Shown: positions 1-14,881, numbered from the stretch's first letter. The stretch: 64,000 nucleotides of DNA from Sinotaia quadrata (GCA_028829895.1 CM054179.1:69959891-70023890); one strand, 5' to 3'. Numbers and translations: made by a program. Notes: generated by a model from the sequence alone, not told the origin.

Positions 1-406
1 TAAAAATCAGTGAATTGACTATTAATGCAATGTGCTAAATTTACTATGAATTTCACTGAATTGACTTTTACATTTGACTGAAATAACTATTAAATTGACT
101 GAAGTGACTATTAATGTGACTGAATTCTCCATTAATGTGACTGAAATGACATTTCTCTCAATAAATCCTACATAAATATGTTATCAATCTAGTAAATCTC
201 GTTTTATGGCAGTACAGAAGTCAGGAGAAGACTTTTTTTCATGCAATCAACTGGGCATGACATTCGTTCAGTAACATATAATAGTGACATGCAATAGTGA
301 TATACAATAGTGACATACAATAGTGACATACACTAGTGAAATGTAATTTTAAAAGAAAACAAGAGAAGCTTCTGGATGAAAGCTAAAATTAAAATATAAT
401 TTTCAG

Positions 407-476
407 GTCAAGAACAAAAAACGGTGGAGCCAAGTTATGTACATGTCATATGTTCTGGATTTCCTATCTGTTGATG
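407..476 (+). CDS. CHS: CHS-A exon (first visible), pre-DAD segment
   Basis: 70 nt after ttttcag and before gtatgt. Encodes VKNKKRWSQVMYMSYVLDFL then SVD, ending in phase 1. The K-N-K-K-R-W-S-Q string precedes the catalytic aspartates in animal chitin synthases. The equivalent CHS-B exon (36262-36331) has the same length and phase. Confidence 0.85.
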
Positions 477-2443
477 GTATGTTTTCCATTTGTGTGATGA
501 TTTTGATTATTATTATTAGTAGTAGTAGTATTGTTATTATTATTATTATTATTATTATGCCTCTTTCCAAGACTTCTGTTTGACTGTCGGTTGTGATCCA
601 AGGTCTCGGAATCCTACCAAGATTCTGGGAGATCCAAGGTTTTACGGAGGATGTGGGCACTTCTGATGAGTGCTGCTTTTAGTAGTGGGCAAGTCTGTGA
701 TTTCCAGGGAGTTTATTAGCCTTCCAATTCAGATGCTATGTTCCCCAAGGCTCCTATCACTATAGGTATCACTTCTGCTTTTACATTCCACAGTCTCTGA
801 ATTTCTAATCTGAGGTCTTGGTATTTTTTCTTTTTTCTCTTTCTTTTGTTTTTATGTTTCTATCACTTGGAACATGACATCAATGATTGTTGCTGTTCTG
901 TTGGACTTATTGAGAACTACAATATCTGGTCTTCATGCAGGAATCACTCAATCTGTTCTTATCTCGAAGTCCCACAGTATTTTGACGTCTTCTGTTTTAA
1001 TGACTGCTTCTGGTTAGTGCATCCATGCTCTTTCTGGGTTTTTTACTCTATAGTTCTCAGATATTTATGTTTGAGTTTTGTCACTTTGCTGTGTCTTTTT
1101 TTTTGTGTATTCTTTTTCCAGCCATAACCTGACATCGAGATTGTATAGGTTCTGTTTTTTCATCCATGGATTTGCAGAGTCTGCATTTGGAATCATTTGA
1201 GATTTCCATGATTTTTGTTTTGTGAGATTTTGTGTTTAGTGCTTGATCTTGAGCAACTGTTATGAGTGCTTCTGTCAAATCTGCCTCTTTCAACCATCTG
1301 TATGTTGATTGTTTTGTCGATGTTTTATCAGCTTGTGACTGAGTCGCAGGTAGTCTTTGTCTTGCGCTTTTTATTGCGGTCTTGATGTATCTGCAATTTA
1401 GATGGTATTAGTTGATTAATGTTGCCTTCAGTTTTCCTTTATTATGAATTGCTACTGTCATTTCGCTTATTTTTTTACTACTGCACTCTATTTTCTTTTC
1501 TATTCTTCTCTTCCATGGTGATACTAAAAGCTACTTTGTATTATGACTGGCATTGTATGTTTTGCAATTATCTTCGCTGTGGCGTATATTAGGCTATTGG
1601 TTTCTGTGATATCTTCTCTCAAGTACTACACCAGATAACACTATGACATTTAGGGTGTCTGTTTACGGTACGTCTTTTGATTGCGCTCCTAGTAATTAAG
1701 CCAACTCAAAATAGTGGGCCTAGTAATTAAGCCAGTTCAAAATATGGAGCCTAGTAATTAAGTCAGCTCAAAATAGGGAGCCTAGTAATTAAGTCAGCTC
1801 AAAATAGGGAGCCTAGTAATTAAGCCACTTCAAAATAGGGAGCCTAGTAATTAAGTCAGCTCAAAATAGGGAGCCTAGGAATTAAGCCAGTTGAAAATAG
1901 GGAGCCTAGTAATTAAGTCATCTCAAATTAGGACCTCTTAAAACATTAATTTTGATTACGTAGCTAATGATCGCATCATTATTTATCAATTATAAATTAT
2001 TATAATGATTTCTTAGATGTTCATGGGATAAGGGAGTTTGTAAGAGTTTGCAAGTTTTTCCTGAGTTTCCTAGACTTCGGGACTTTAAAAGTTTTCTTTG
2101 AGTTTCATAGACTATAGAAGTTTGTAAGTTTTTCTTGATTCTCATAGAATACGAGAGCTTTATCCTGACGACTGATGCTGACGTGGTATTCAAGCCGGAC
2201 TCTGTAGAAGCATTGCTGGACTTGATGACCCGTGATGACACCATTGGTGCAGTGTGCGCGCGCACCCACCCGATGGGCAGTGGTCCTCTGGTCTGGTACC
2301 AGGTCTTTGAATATGCCATCGGCCATTGGTTCCAGAAGGTATGGGTTTGATTACTTTCATAGACGTTTCTATATATACTTGCTACTTGACACAACAGTCT
2401 GAATGCAGGCGTGAGGTTAATGTGTGTTTCTGTATGTCTATAA

Positions 2444-2474
<31 letters not shown>

Positions 2475-3933
2475 TGTGTGTGTGTGTGTGTGTGTGTTAG
2501 AGAGAGAGAGAGAACGAGAGCGAGCTGCCAAGTTTACCCAATTCAATAAGTCGTACACACCATCCGACTGGGTCTTCTTTGAGTCATACGATGCTATCAT
2601 TTTGACCTACGAAAGTGACCACGTTGTGTATTTAAGTTCGACATCAGTCATATAGTTTGATAACAGTAGTAATAACTTTTTTTCATTTAAAAACGTCATA
2701 ATTAAAAAGTGAAAATAGAAATAGATATGCTTATGAAAGTACATATGATATTGTTCTGGGGTACTTGAGGTGACTAGTAGTCATATGATAAATTTAATTA
2801 TTTAATATGGCGCTTTAATTTATCTACATCTGCCTTTGCAGGTATCGGCAAGTATTAGTACTGTATAGCCACGTCCGACTGTTGGACTTTAACTGACCAG
2901 TCACATGCACAAATCTTACTCGTTTGCTCTAAAGAGGCAGTGATAAATAGATGTTCCCCCCAAATGGACATTCAACACCCGTCAATCCATCTCCCTTCCA
3001 CAAGTTCCTATTGATTATTTTTATTGACTCTTAGAAAGGACATTTTGATGAATCTGTTTCTTCATCACTTCCGACAATATTGTTCCCCTGGCTGTCATGT
3101 TTTAAAGTCTCGCCTACTCTCTCTGCCTTCATTAGTTTCTGATCTATACTCATTGATACACAAAGTGTGATTCTTATTCTTCAGTTCAATCATGGCTCTC
3201 TCACGATGATATAATGACCTACAGGCAGCATTACATTTAAATTTAATTCATTACATTTTTGAGCAAAGATTATACTTTATTTTTATATTTAAAAAAATGC
3301 AATTAATACAAGGCAAATATAAGTCATTTCACGACATACATACATTTCATACATCTATTTGACTGTTGTGTGTCAACCGTGTGTCTGTATATCGACTTTC
3401 TATCCCTGTCTGCATATCAATGTCTGTCTTCATTTATCTTATTGTACACTTGTGAGAGTACTGTTCAAGTAAAAACATTTTCTTTTGTCAGCTGGTATTC
3501 CAAAGTGTGTTCCGTGTTGATATTTTAGGCAGCAGAGCACGTGCTGGGTTCAGTGTTGTGTGCGCCGGGCTGTTTCAGCGTGTACCGGTGCTCGGCCCTG
3601 GCCGACGTGTTACCTACGTATGCCCGGCGCGTGGAAAGTGCATTTGACTTCCTGACCAAGGACATGGGGGAGGACAGGTGGCTGTGTACGCTTCTGGTCA
3701 GTGAGCTGCATTGTATTTTAGTTTTCTTTCTTCTCTCCCGGCATCAACATACATTAACTCGCAATAAATTGCGTTGGCTGCCTTCTTCCTCTGTAGATGG
3801 TCAGAAACAGAGATTTATGCTTAATATAGATAGGAACAGGTGCAATTAATTATAATTTGTGATGTTTATAGACTAGAAAGATAGTGATTAAAACAGAGCG
3901 AAAAAGAGAGAAATATGGATTGGATAAATTAAC

Positions 3934-4020
<87 letters not shown>

Positions 4021-7000
4021 CTATATCGACGTACATACATATCTAAGTGCTTCAGTTATACATATTTTAGAAGGTAAAATGTTTGCACAAAACTCATTAA
4101 TGATTAGAACTACAATTTTTTATTTGTATTTTTATGCTACATATGTGTAAAATATTTTATACATTATTACATAAGCTCTTTGGAATATGCAATATGTGAT
4201 TCTGAAAACAGATCTACGTTTATTTAAAATTATTTAAAATATGAACAAACAGTTAGGTCATCTCCATTAATTTGCTGACAGAAGTATACAATATTATTTA
4301 TAGTATACAAAATGCATAATTTATATTATTATATAAATTATCAGATTGTCTTTCTTCATAATCAATAATTTGAAAGTTTTAAATAGCGTTCCTTTGCTTT
4401 TAAAGGCCCAAGAAAGCCATAACAAAGCAATGTTTTCGTGACAGGTTCAAATGTTTCCTCATCTGTTAATAACAAAGCAATGTTTTCGTGACAGGTTCAA
4501 ATGTTTCCTCATCTGTTAATAACAAAGCAATGTTTTCGTGACAGGTTCAAATGTTTCCTCATCTGTTACTAACAAAACAATGTTTTCGTGACAGGTTCAA
4601 ATGTTTCCTCATCTGTTACTAACAAAACAATGTTTTCGTGACAGGTTCAAAGCGGGTGGCGGATCGAGTACTGTGCTGCCTCTGAAAACAGCACAAACTG
4701 TCCCAACGAATTCGAGGAGTTTTACAAACAACGACGTCGCTGGGTTGCATCGACGATCGCCAATCTGATGCTGATCATCAAAGAGTGGAAGTTTGTCCGG
4801 ATGTTGAACCATCGCGTCTCCAACCTGTTCCTGATGTACCAGGGTCTGTTACTGTTTTCCACCCTCATTGGGCCAAGCACCAACATTCTAATAGTTAGCG
4901 GTAAGTGTAGTATAATAATACCCGTAATAGTACAAGTAGGTCAGGTCATCCTATGGTAGACTACACAGAACCTGTGTTTCCATCCTTTTTATGGAACTAA
5001 AATAATTGGCACCGCATACAGCAATTAATATACTGCACAAAATTTCTTGCAATTCAGTTTCAATAGCCGAGACTGTGGCGTGTGTCAATGTATAGTGTTT
5101 ACACCATATGGAGTTTGAATCCAGTAGTGTTACAAAGAACTCTTCTAGTTCTGTGTGTCCGGGTTTATCTATCAATACATCTTGGAAGTCACATAATACT
5201 TTTTTGACTTCCTGGCATTGTTTCATGAGTTCTGCATCAATGCATACGTCATGGTATGTCTCGTTAGACCCAAGTGGGGAGGCTGGGTCTATGTTGGGCC
5301 TGTTAGATTCTTCTGTCATGGCTACTGCAACAAGATGGAGCAGGACAGAGTCTGTCCCATTAGTCGGGGTGTTTTCATAATAACGTTTGAGCTAGTTAAT
5401 GTCATAGCACTTGATTTTACCCCTTATTTTATTACATTTCAGGTGGGTTGTATTACGATTTCATGTGTGGATTATATTAAATTTTAGGTAGGTTGTACTA
5501 CGATTTCAAATGAATTATATTACATTTTAGGTAGGTTGTACTACGATTTCAAATGAATTATATTACATTTCAGGTGGGTTGTATTACGATTTCAGGTGGA
5601 TTGCATTACGATTTTATGTGCATTATGTTACATTTCGGTAGTTTGTATTACGACTTTGAGTGGATTATATTACATTTCAGGTGGCGTTGCTTTACGATTT
5701 TGGAGAATTATATTTTATTTCCTATGGGTTGTATTACAATTTCAGGTGGATTGTATTATGATTTGAGGTGGATTATATTACATTTCACCTGGGTTGCCAT
5801 ACTATTTCAGGTGGAGTATATTATATTTCAAGTAGGTTGAATTACGATTTCAGGTGGATTATATTACATTTCGCGTGGGTTGTATTATGTTTCAGGAGGG
5901 TTGTATTACATTTCATGTAGGTTGTATTACGTTTCAGGAGGGTTGTATTACATTTCATGTAGGTTGTATTACGTTTCAGGAGGGTTGTATTACATTTCAT
6001 GTAGGTTGTATTACGTTTCAGGAGGGTTGTATTACGCTTGGAACATCAACAGTGTTGCGGCTACTATAGTGCAGTATATTCTGAGCATCGCGTTTGCCGT
6101 GCTGTGTGTTTATGCGACTCAGCCAACTCAAATCAAGGTCAGTGAATATAATTTAATCTGAAATTCATATATATACTACTTCAGTCTGTAACACTAATTC
6201 AATAAAGGTTGCAATCCCCGCCCAGTCTACCAATGCATAACGATTTAAACATAAGTATACATAAATCCCCGAGTTATCCTTTACTCTGGTGGAAAAAAAT
6301 ATTTTCCTAGGCGTTGATCTTATCTTTCAAATAAATACGCGGCTCGGCCCCCACCTCTAGATACAGGTGGATGTTGTCAACACTGAACAATGACGTAGGC
6401 AGGTATGGAGGAGTTTTAAGAAATATTTGACAAAATCCAAACTAAAAAACGTATGCAACGTAATGTTAAAGATAGATTACAAAGAAAGACATAGAAATGT
6501 TCACAAGATAAATCAAAAGTTTGTATATTACTTAATTTAACAGTAATTTCAAGGTGTACAGAAACACATAGAAATGTTCAGAAGATTAATCAAATACAGT
6601 TATACTACTTAATTTAACAGTAATTTCAAGGTGTACAGAAACACATAGAAATGTTCAGAAAATTAATCAAATACAGTTATACTACTTAATTTAACAGTAA
6701 TTTCAAGGTGTACAGAAACACATAAAAATGTTCAGAAGATAATTCAAATACAGTTAATAGTACAATATTACTTAATTTAAGAGAGATTTCAAGATGTACA
6801 GAAACACATTGATAATATACAGAAACAGTTATCATAATATTAATCTAAGAATATTAAAATACAATTTAGTTAGACTAATATCCCATTTCACAGCGATCAT
6901 GCAAGGAACACTTTCTCAGTTTGTAATAGATGTTATAGAAATATAAATAGAGTTTGAATGCAATTGAAGCCAAAATCAAGTGTTCATTCTCAAAGTTTAT

Positions 7001-10000
7001 GTTACAGCAGTTCTTAGATATCTTAATCAGATTCAAGTACACCTTTCTACAATTATTATATGAAAGGTTATAGGCTGGAGAGCAAGAAAACTATATACAA
7101 AGACATAGTGTGTGGGGTTCTTCTATTTACACGCACAAAGGCTATAGACTAGAGAACAAGAAAACTATACACAAAGACATGGGGGGGGGGGTGTCTTTCT
7201 TGTATTCAAACATACAAAACTATACACAAAGACATGGGGGGGAGTCTTTCTTGTATTCAAACATACAAAACTATACACAAAGACATAAGAAGCCTTCCTT
7301 CTGATGATACATACAAAGGAAGCAAGAAAACTATACACAGGCACACAAAGGCTTCCTTCTATTCAAAAGTACAAGCAAACTACAATTCAACGATTCGGAA
7401 TGTAAGATACACGAAATCTAGCCACCATGCCATATATTACATTATGTGATACACGAAATCTAGCCAACTCTTCAGCAAATATACGGTCATGTGTTCTAGC
7501 AAAGTCCTGTTTAATGAATTGCTCTTTCTTGCAGGCTGCCAAGATTTATACATTTTTCTACTCGATTGCGATGACAGCGGTGGTTGTAGGAACAGTCACA
7601 CAGTTGGTAGAGGACGTTGGCGCTAATAAAGACTCAGGGACAAATGACACTCACACCACGACGACCACAGTGCAACCCAACAGCCGTGAGTGGTCGCCGT
7701 TTTTTTGATGAGTTCTTGTAAACTTGTAAACAAATAATTTGCATGATGAAAGTCTGTTATTGTATGAGTTACTGTAAAACTGTAAAACATTATTGTTTAC
7801 ATGATAAGGGTCTGTTTTTGTACGAGTTTCTGTAAAACTGTAAAACATTGTTGTTTACATGATAAGGGTCTGTTTCTGTACGAGTTTCTGTAAAACTGTA
7901 AAACATTGTTGTTTACATAATAAGGGTCTGTTTCTGTACGAGTTTCTGTAAAACTGTAAAACATTGTTGTTTACATGATAAGAGTCTGTTTTTGTACGAG
8001 TTTCTGTAAAACTGTAAAACATTATTGTTTACATGATAAGAGTCTGTTTTTGTACGAGTTTCTGTAAAACTGTAAAACATTATTGTTTACATGATAAGGG
8101 TCTGTTTTTGTACGAGTTTCTGTAAAACTGTAAAACATTATTGTTTACATGATAAGAGTCTGTTTTTGTACGAGTTTCTGTAAAACTGTAAAACATTATT
8201 GTTTACATGATAAGAGTCTGTTTTTGTACGAGTTTCTGTAAAACTGTAAAACATTATTGTTTACATGATAAGAGTCTGTTTTTGTACGAGTTTCTGTAAA
8301 ACTGTAAAACATTATTGTTTACATGATAAGGGTCTGTTTTTGTACGAGTTTCTGTAAAACTGTAAAACATTATTGTTTACATGATAAGAGTCTGTTTTTG
8401 TACGAGTTTCTGTAAAACTGTAAAACATTATTGTTTACATGATAAGGGTCTGTTTTTGTACGAGTTTCTGTAAAACTGTAAAACATTATTGTTTACATGA
8501 TAAGAGTCTGTTTATGTACGAGTTTCTGTAAAACTGTAAAACATTATTGTTTACATGATAAGAGTCTGTTTTTGTACGAGTTCGTGTAGACTTATAAACA
8601 TCAACAGTTAAAGCGTGGCAGAGTAAATTTGCCTATCCATATTTCTAGACTTAATTATTATATAATATTATTATTATTAATTAATCTTTCATAACTAATT
8701 GCAAGTGATGAGAATATTAATGATTCTAATTTTGTAACAATTACAGATATTGTTCTGCAGTTTCTTGACTGAGGATACCGGTTGTAAATCACGTTAATTA
8801 TGTAATTGTTCTTGCAGTTATTTGACTGAGTATACCGGGTGTAAATCACGTTAATTATGTAACAGTTGTAGATATTGTTCTTGCAGTTACTTGACTGAGA
8901 GAAACGACTGTAAATCACATTAATTATGTAACAATTGCAGATACTGGACTGAGGAAAATGTTACATTATCTGACTCCTGTTAATATATGTCATTAGAAAA
9001 AATGTGCAAAACTTCTTTAATGATGTAGAAATTATAAACATGTTTATCATTTATATAAGTAGGAGTTTGATTGCTCTCCTTTTTCCTCTCGACAGATATC
9101 AGCGTGGATCTACCGTTGTCAGTGACAACGCTCTACCTAGCATTCCTCGCGGCAATGTTTGTACTCGGGGCTCTCCTGCACTTCCGCGAGTTTTTCTGCT
9201 TGGTACATGGAATTTGGTATCTCTTGTGTCTACCTTCCGGATATCTTGTGCTCATCATTTATAGCATCTGCAACATCACAGATTCCAGTTGGGGTAGGTA
9301 AACACCTGCTCGATGATGTACCTAATACAATTTTTAGGAGATGTCGGTCTAACAAAGAAAGGTTTTAACTAATAGCCAGTCTAAAAGAGAAAAGTTTTAA
9401 CTATTAAACTGTAAGGCCTCACTTTTGAAACTGATATAAATGTGTTTTGTTAATAAAGAGCACTGGAGTTTTACTGTTCACAAATATTATTGGTGTATCA
9501 TTTTTTACTAAGTAGCCCTGGAGTCATACTGTGAACATTTTAGTTTACATTGTTAATGTATAAGCATGTTGACATTTTAAAATGCATCCAAGTTAACATG
9601 TAAACAACGTGCAATGATATGTGCAATGGAATGTCATTCTAAAGTCTGACGAATGTTTTCAGGCACTAGAGAACAGACCGAGATCAAGCAGACATCACAC
9701 AGTGGTGGTCAATGGATGAAAAGATTTCGGGAATTTGTGTACGACTTATGTTTGTAAGTTAATTTTATAATCATCATCATTTAACATTTTTAATATTTTT
9801 AAGTGTTTGCCCCAATAATTATAGGCAAGTTATATTATCTGTCCTCATTTATATTATAAACTGGAAGTTTTATACGTCATTTTATGTCAATAAATACAAT
9901 AATATGCTTAACACTAATTGTAAAACCCATACCGTAATATTCGTTTTTATAGCTAAATATCTATGTATTCAATGTGGTTTTTTACCCTTAAATGAGTATG

Positions 10001-13000
10001 CTCCGAATTCGATATGAATAATTATTAAACAAGATGTCAAAATTGTAATTGAATTTTCCATTCACTTAAATTTTCCAAATAGATACATATTCTATGAACA
10101 TTGCATCGGATGGATAGTAATTAATGACGGCCTGAGTGTATTCTTATTTACTCGAATTCATAATGATAGTGTTCTTATTTTCATAAACTCATAATGAATA
10201 ATTTACGTACATTTATATTCGCGTGACTTGACAGGACACTTTCGCATTTTCTCTTTGATTTACTGTCACCGCCTTAGTGCACACTTTGCTGTCTGTTTAG
10301 CTGCTGCGTTAAACGCCCCGAAACCAGCACCAACAGCAGCGCCGAAACACAGACAACGCCCACGCTGACGTCGGAAGTCTCGAACACGCCGGAACAGGTC
10401 ACCTCACGTGACTCTGTGCATAATGTCATTACAGCGCATGAAGGTGGACTCCCTTTAATTTCTTGATATACACTGTACCTCATGATAGGTGGGATGTGGT
10501 GGTGTGGTAGAATGGAGAAGAATTCCAAATACATTATATGGAAGAAAAATCTAATTGTTTACTTTAAAATACTGATGGAAGAGTTAATTTATTCTCCTGA
10601 TTATGTTGTGCATTATTAATAGACGTTTTGTTCTCACTCTGTTGCTACGTATAACCTACATTAGTTATAATGTAATATTTAGTCTCACTCTGTTGTTACA
10701 TATAGCTAAATACGTTATTTTATATTGCTATATTTATTTTTATTCTGTTGTTACGTATTTGTACAGAAGTTATATTGTAATATTTATTCCTTCTCTTTGG
10801 TTTCGAATAAGTATATAAATTATAATGTAATATTTATTCTCACTCGATGGTTATGTCTAGGTACATATGTTATAATGCAATAATTATTATCACTCTGTTT
10901 ACGTCTAGGTACATAAGTTATAATGCAATATTTATTATTACTCTTGTTAAGTCTAGGTACACAAATTATAATGCAATACAACTGACTTGTAAGACTAGCA
11001 AAAATTGCCTATTTTCGTGTTGTTTGAAAAATGCAGTAGATCTGTATCAGACTATGGAACCACTCAAATGTTCAGGGAGATATTCGTATATTTTCTTTTC
11101 TATTGTTGTTGGAACAGAATTAGAAAATGTACAATTTAAAGATCTACTTTGCTCCATTCAAACATTCCTAACAATCGTATTCGTGTAATATTATTTTCTG
11201 TCATAATTGTTTTATGTTTCTAATGACAGGGCCAACAGAGGACGCCATGAGGCCGGATGTGACAATGCCAATTTCAGTAGAAGAATGGCTTTCTACGGAA
11301 ATGAAGGTATTTATTCCAGCCGTTCTCTTATTTTTTCGAAGAAAAAACTGGATATGCAACTCTTTATTCACTCTTATTGCCATGTGTGCCTGCTTGACAG
11401 TCTAGACTGCAGAAAGAAAGTCCTAACAAACAATAGTTGTTTTCACAGAATGACTGCAGAAAGAAAGTCCTAACAACAGTTTGGAAAAAAGAAACGTCAA
11501 CAGAGAAATGAACAACTGGGATTCTGTATAGCAATAAATGCTGGATACTTAGTGCGTGGGATTCTGTATAGCAATAAATGCTGGATACTTAGTGCGTGGG
11601 GTTCTGTATAGCAATAAATGCTAATAAAAAATAACAGATATTATACCTAACTGAATATACATAAATGCATACAAGCAAAGCAAGCATAATCATAACTACT
11701 CTACATAATTCAATCATAAATTCAACCTGAATGACCTTTCTCAGCAAAAACACTTTTTACCAGTGATGTCTGGGATAATTTTTCTGAGCGATGTTATTAA
11801 CAACACCAAGACTGACAGATCATTTGGGGCCGATCAAGCGAACATAGACAGACCGTGCTGGTCGCGTAGTCAGCCAAACTAAATATCTGGAGAATTATTA
11901 TAACTTGACCTACTATATCGGCCAAAATTGTATAATATTTCTCGCCAAGGCCCTTGGCAAGAGGGTACTGTTAGATCAAAACCCAAGCCCACTCTCATAC
12001 ATTAGATTGAAGCACTGTAGATCTAAAAGATGGAGACAATGTAAGGAGGCCACTTATCGTACTGTCACATCACGAAACATCGTTTTATATTAGATAAATT
12101 ATTGTTAACTATTTGCAGTGCGATATAAAATATATGTTGTGATAATTTATACCTTGAATGCTCTGCAATGTACAAGATTCATAATTATTTAACTGTTATC
12201 GAACATTGTATTCTTTTTAATAATAAATTGTGGCTTGTAATAAAACTAGTATTAACATCTGAAGAAATCGATAAATAATCATGTAGTTGAGTGAGCTACA
12301 AAATGATAAAATTCAATCGGGCTTCCAGTGAATTTTACTGTAATTTATTTTCTCCATGAATATAAGTAGGAAGTGTAAGCAGTAGTTAATGTCTGCGTTG
12401 ATTCCTCCGAATTTTTCTCGTCTTTCCTTTTCACGAAACAAATATTTGTACACGTGCATAGGACACACAAGCCAAGAACAGACATTTAATTATATATGAT
12501 ACTTTATTCTGTTAACCTTTAGATTTATTTATGTGTAAATATAAAACAAAGAACAGTCATTCAGTTATATGATACTTTATTTTATTAACTTTTAGATTTA
12601 TTTATGTGTAAATATAAAACTTAATGTTGACTTAATGTCATTTGTATTCTATACAAGGATTTATATGCAGCGAAATTCCGAAAACACGGTTTTGATACAA
12701 CGCTTTTTATCACCGGTATGACCGAGAGTGAACTGCGTCATGTTGGCGTGAAGTCACAAGGGCATCTGCACTATCTTCTCTCACAGATAGCACTCGTACC
12801 CGCTTTTGAGATTGAGTACCGAGTACCGGTAAGTTCTCTCACAGATAGCGCTCGTACCCGCTTTTGAGATTGACTTTCAAGTACCAGTTCTGTAGACTCT
12901 ATTTGATGATCCACCCACTATCGAACGGTCAGAGTATCGATCAACCTCGGTTCTTTGTTTTCCTTAGTCACAGTTCTGCGTTGGTATTGAGTTGTCAGGG

Positions 13001-14816
13001 TTACGTGTCAAGAACAACACTTTATATGCTCAGTTGACAGTGGTCGTAATTGTAGGTTGAAGATATGTTTCACTAATCTCAGTATGAAAATTGACATAAT
13101 GTTGATTTATTTCGTGCGTTCAGCCATAGTGAATATAAATACGCCTGAAATGAAATGAGCAATTCATGTTTCTTTTATATATTTCTTTTAATAAGTCTTT
13201 GCTTTTAATTACATTTTAATCTTACACATGAGCTCTTCAGGCATTTGGCATGAGTAAGACCTTAACATTATTAATAACTCGACTAATAAGTACTCAATAT
13301 AACACCACGACTAAGGGAACATGACATAAGTACTTTCTGTAATAATATGACTAACCATATAAGTATTTTCTATAATAATACGACTACAGGGAATTTTCTG
13401 ATAAGTACCATAACAATACAGTTACAATTAAATTGAATGATAAATACTATTGTGATAGGCCAGACAGGAATGCTTAACAGCTACCTGACCGACCTTACCA
13501 CAGGAAGAGGCGAGTAAGTAAGCATTATGTTTGCTACCCACCTCGGTGTAGTCTTTTCCCTCCTCTGTGAGTGTTATGTTAGCGGGCAGATGTCGTCTGC
13601 ACGGAGCGCCTTGCCAATTAGGGTAAAGAGGTGCTCCTTTGTTTCAATCGCGAAATATATTGAAGGTAAACATTGTCAGTTCTTATATTGACACGTAAAC
13701 ATTGTCAATTCTATCTGTACCCCTAATGCTCTGTTAGTGTACACACATTAATCGTTGTTTAGTTGTACTATGCATTTATTAATTGTAGTAGATGTTTGTA
13801 TATTTAAATAGGAAATATTTTATAGTTTGTATTTATATATTTGTGTCTGCTAGTTTATATTATTTTCTTTGTGCATTTTATGATTTATGTGTGCTATTTA
13901 TTTTGGGGTTTTTTTTTACCGTAACTTGTAAATTATACGTTACCTTGTGTTTTGTATATCTTTTTCTTAAACTCTTATGTTATGTTTACCATCATGTTTA
14001 CCCTTGTGTTCTGTATATATATTTTTTAATATTATGTTATGTTTACCATCATGTGTACCCTTGTGTTCTATATATCTTTGTTTTAACTCTTATGTTTACC
14101 ATCATGTTTACCCTTGTATTCTGTATATAATTTTTGGACTCTTATGTCATGAACCTTTACTCTTTATGCTAGGTTTATTCCTTATATGTTTATCTCTTAG
14201 TTTGATTTTTCATATGTTTATCTTTTATATATTGATCTTACATATTTACCCCTTATATTATTATGTTTTGCGTGTTTATCTCTTATATTTTTATGTTTTG
14301 TATGTTTATCTCTTATATTATTGTGTTTTATATGTTTATCTCTTATATTTTTATTATTTGTATGTTTATCGCTTATAAGTTTATTTCTTATTCATTTATC
14401 TCAGATTTTGATCTGTTGCATTTTTACTTCTTTTTCTGCTGTATACTGATCTCGTTTATGTTTATTTCATATTTTGATCTAATGCGTTTAGCTTTTATAT
14501 TTTGATCTTTTATATGATTATCTCTGGTTTGTTTTATGTCATGTTTTGATCTCTGATATGTTTTTCTCCCATAATTCCAGAAAGACGTAGACGAGTGGCT
14601 GAGTGATATAGGTCTCGAGTGCTACATACACAACTTCCACAGGAACAAAATTCGCACGCCGAAAGAAATGGAAATCTTGAAGTCTTTCAGGCGCCGTGAT
14701 ATCGAGTTAGAGATCGGCATCACAAAACTTGGTAACAGTTGGCAATAGAAATGGATCTGTGGGTGGATGAAAGGAAAGGGAGACTAGTATTTGGATGAAT
14801 GAATGGAGAGAACGAA

Positions 14817-14881
<65 letters not shown>

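Noticed and set aside
14..340. Repeated gaatgac/gtgac motifs at the left edge as a regulatory array
   Set aside because: Loose AT-rich intron repeats (attaatgtgactga, agtgacatacaata) with no regulatory logic visible.
13792..14505. Overlapping hydrophobic plus-strand frames suggesting a membrane protein
   Set aside because: T-rich tandem repeats give Phe/Leu/Ile/Tyr codons in every frame; located in an intron.
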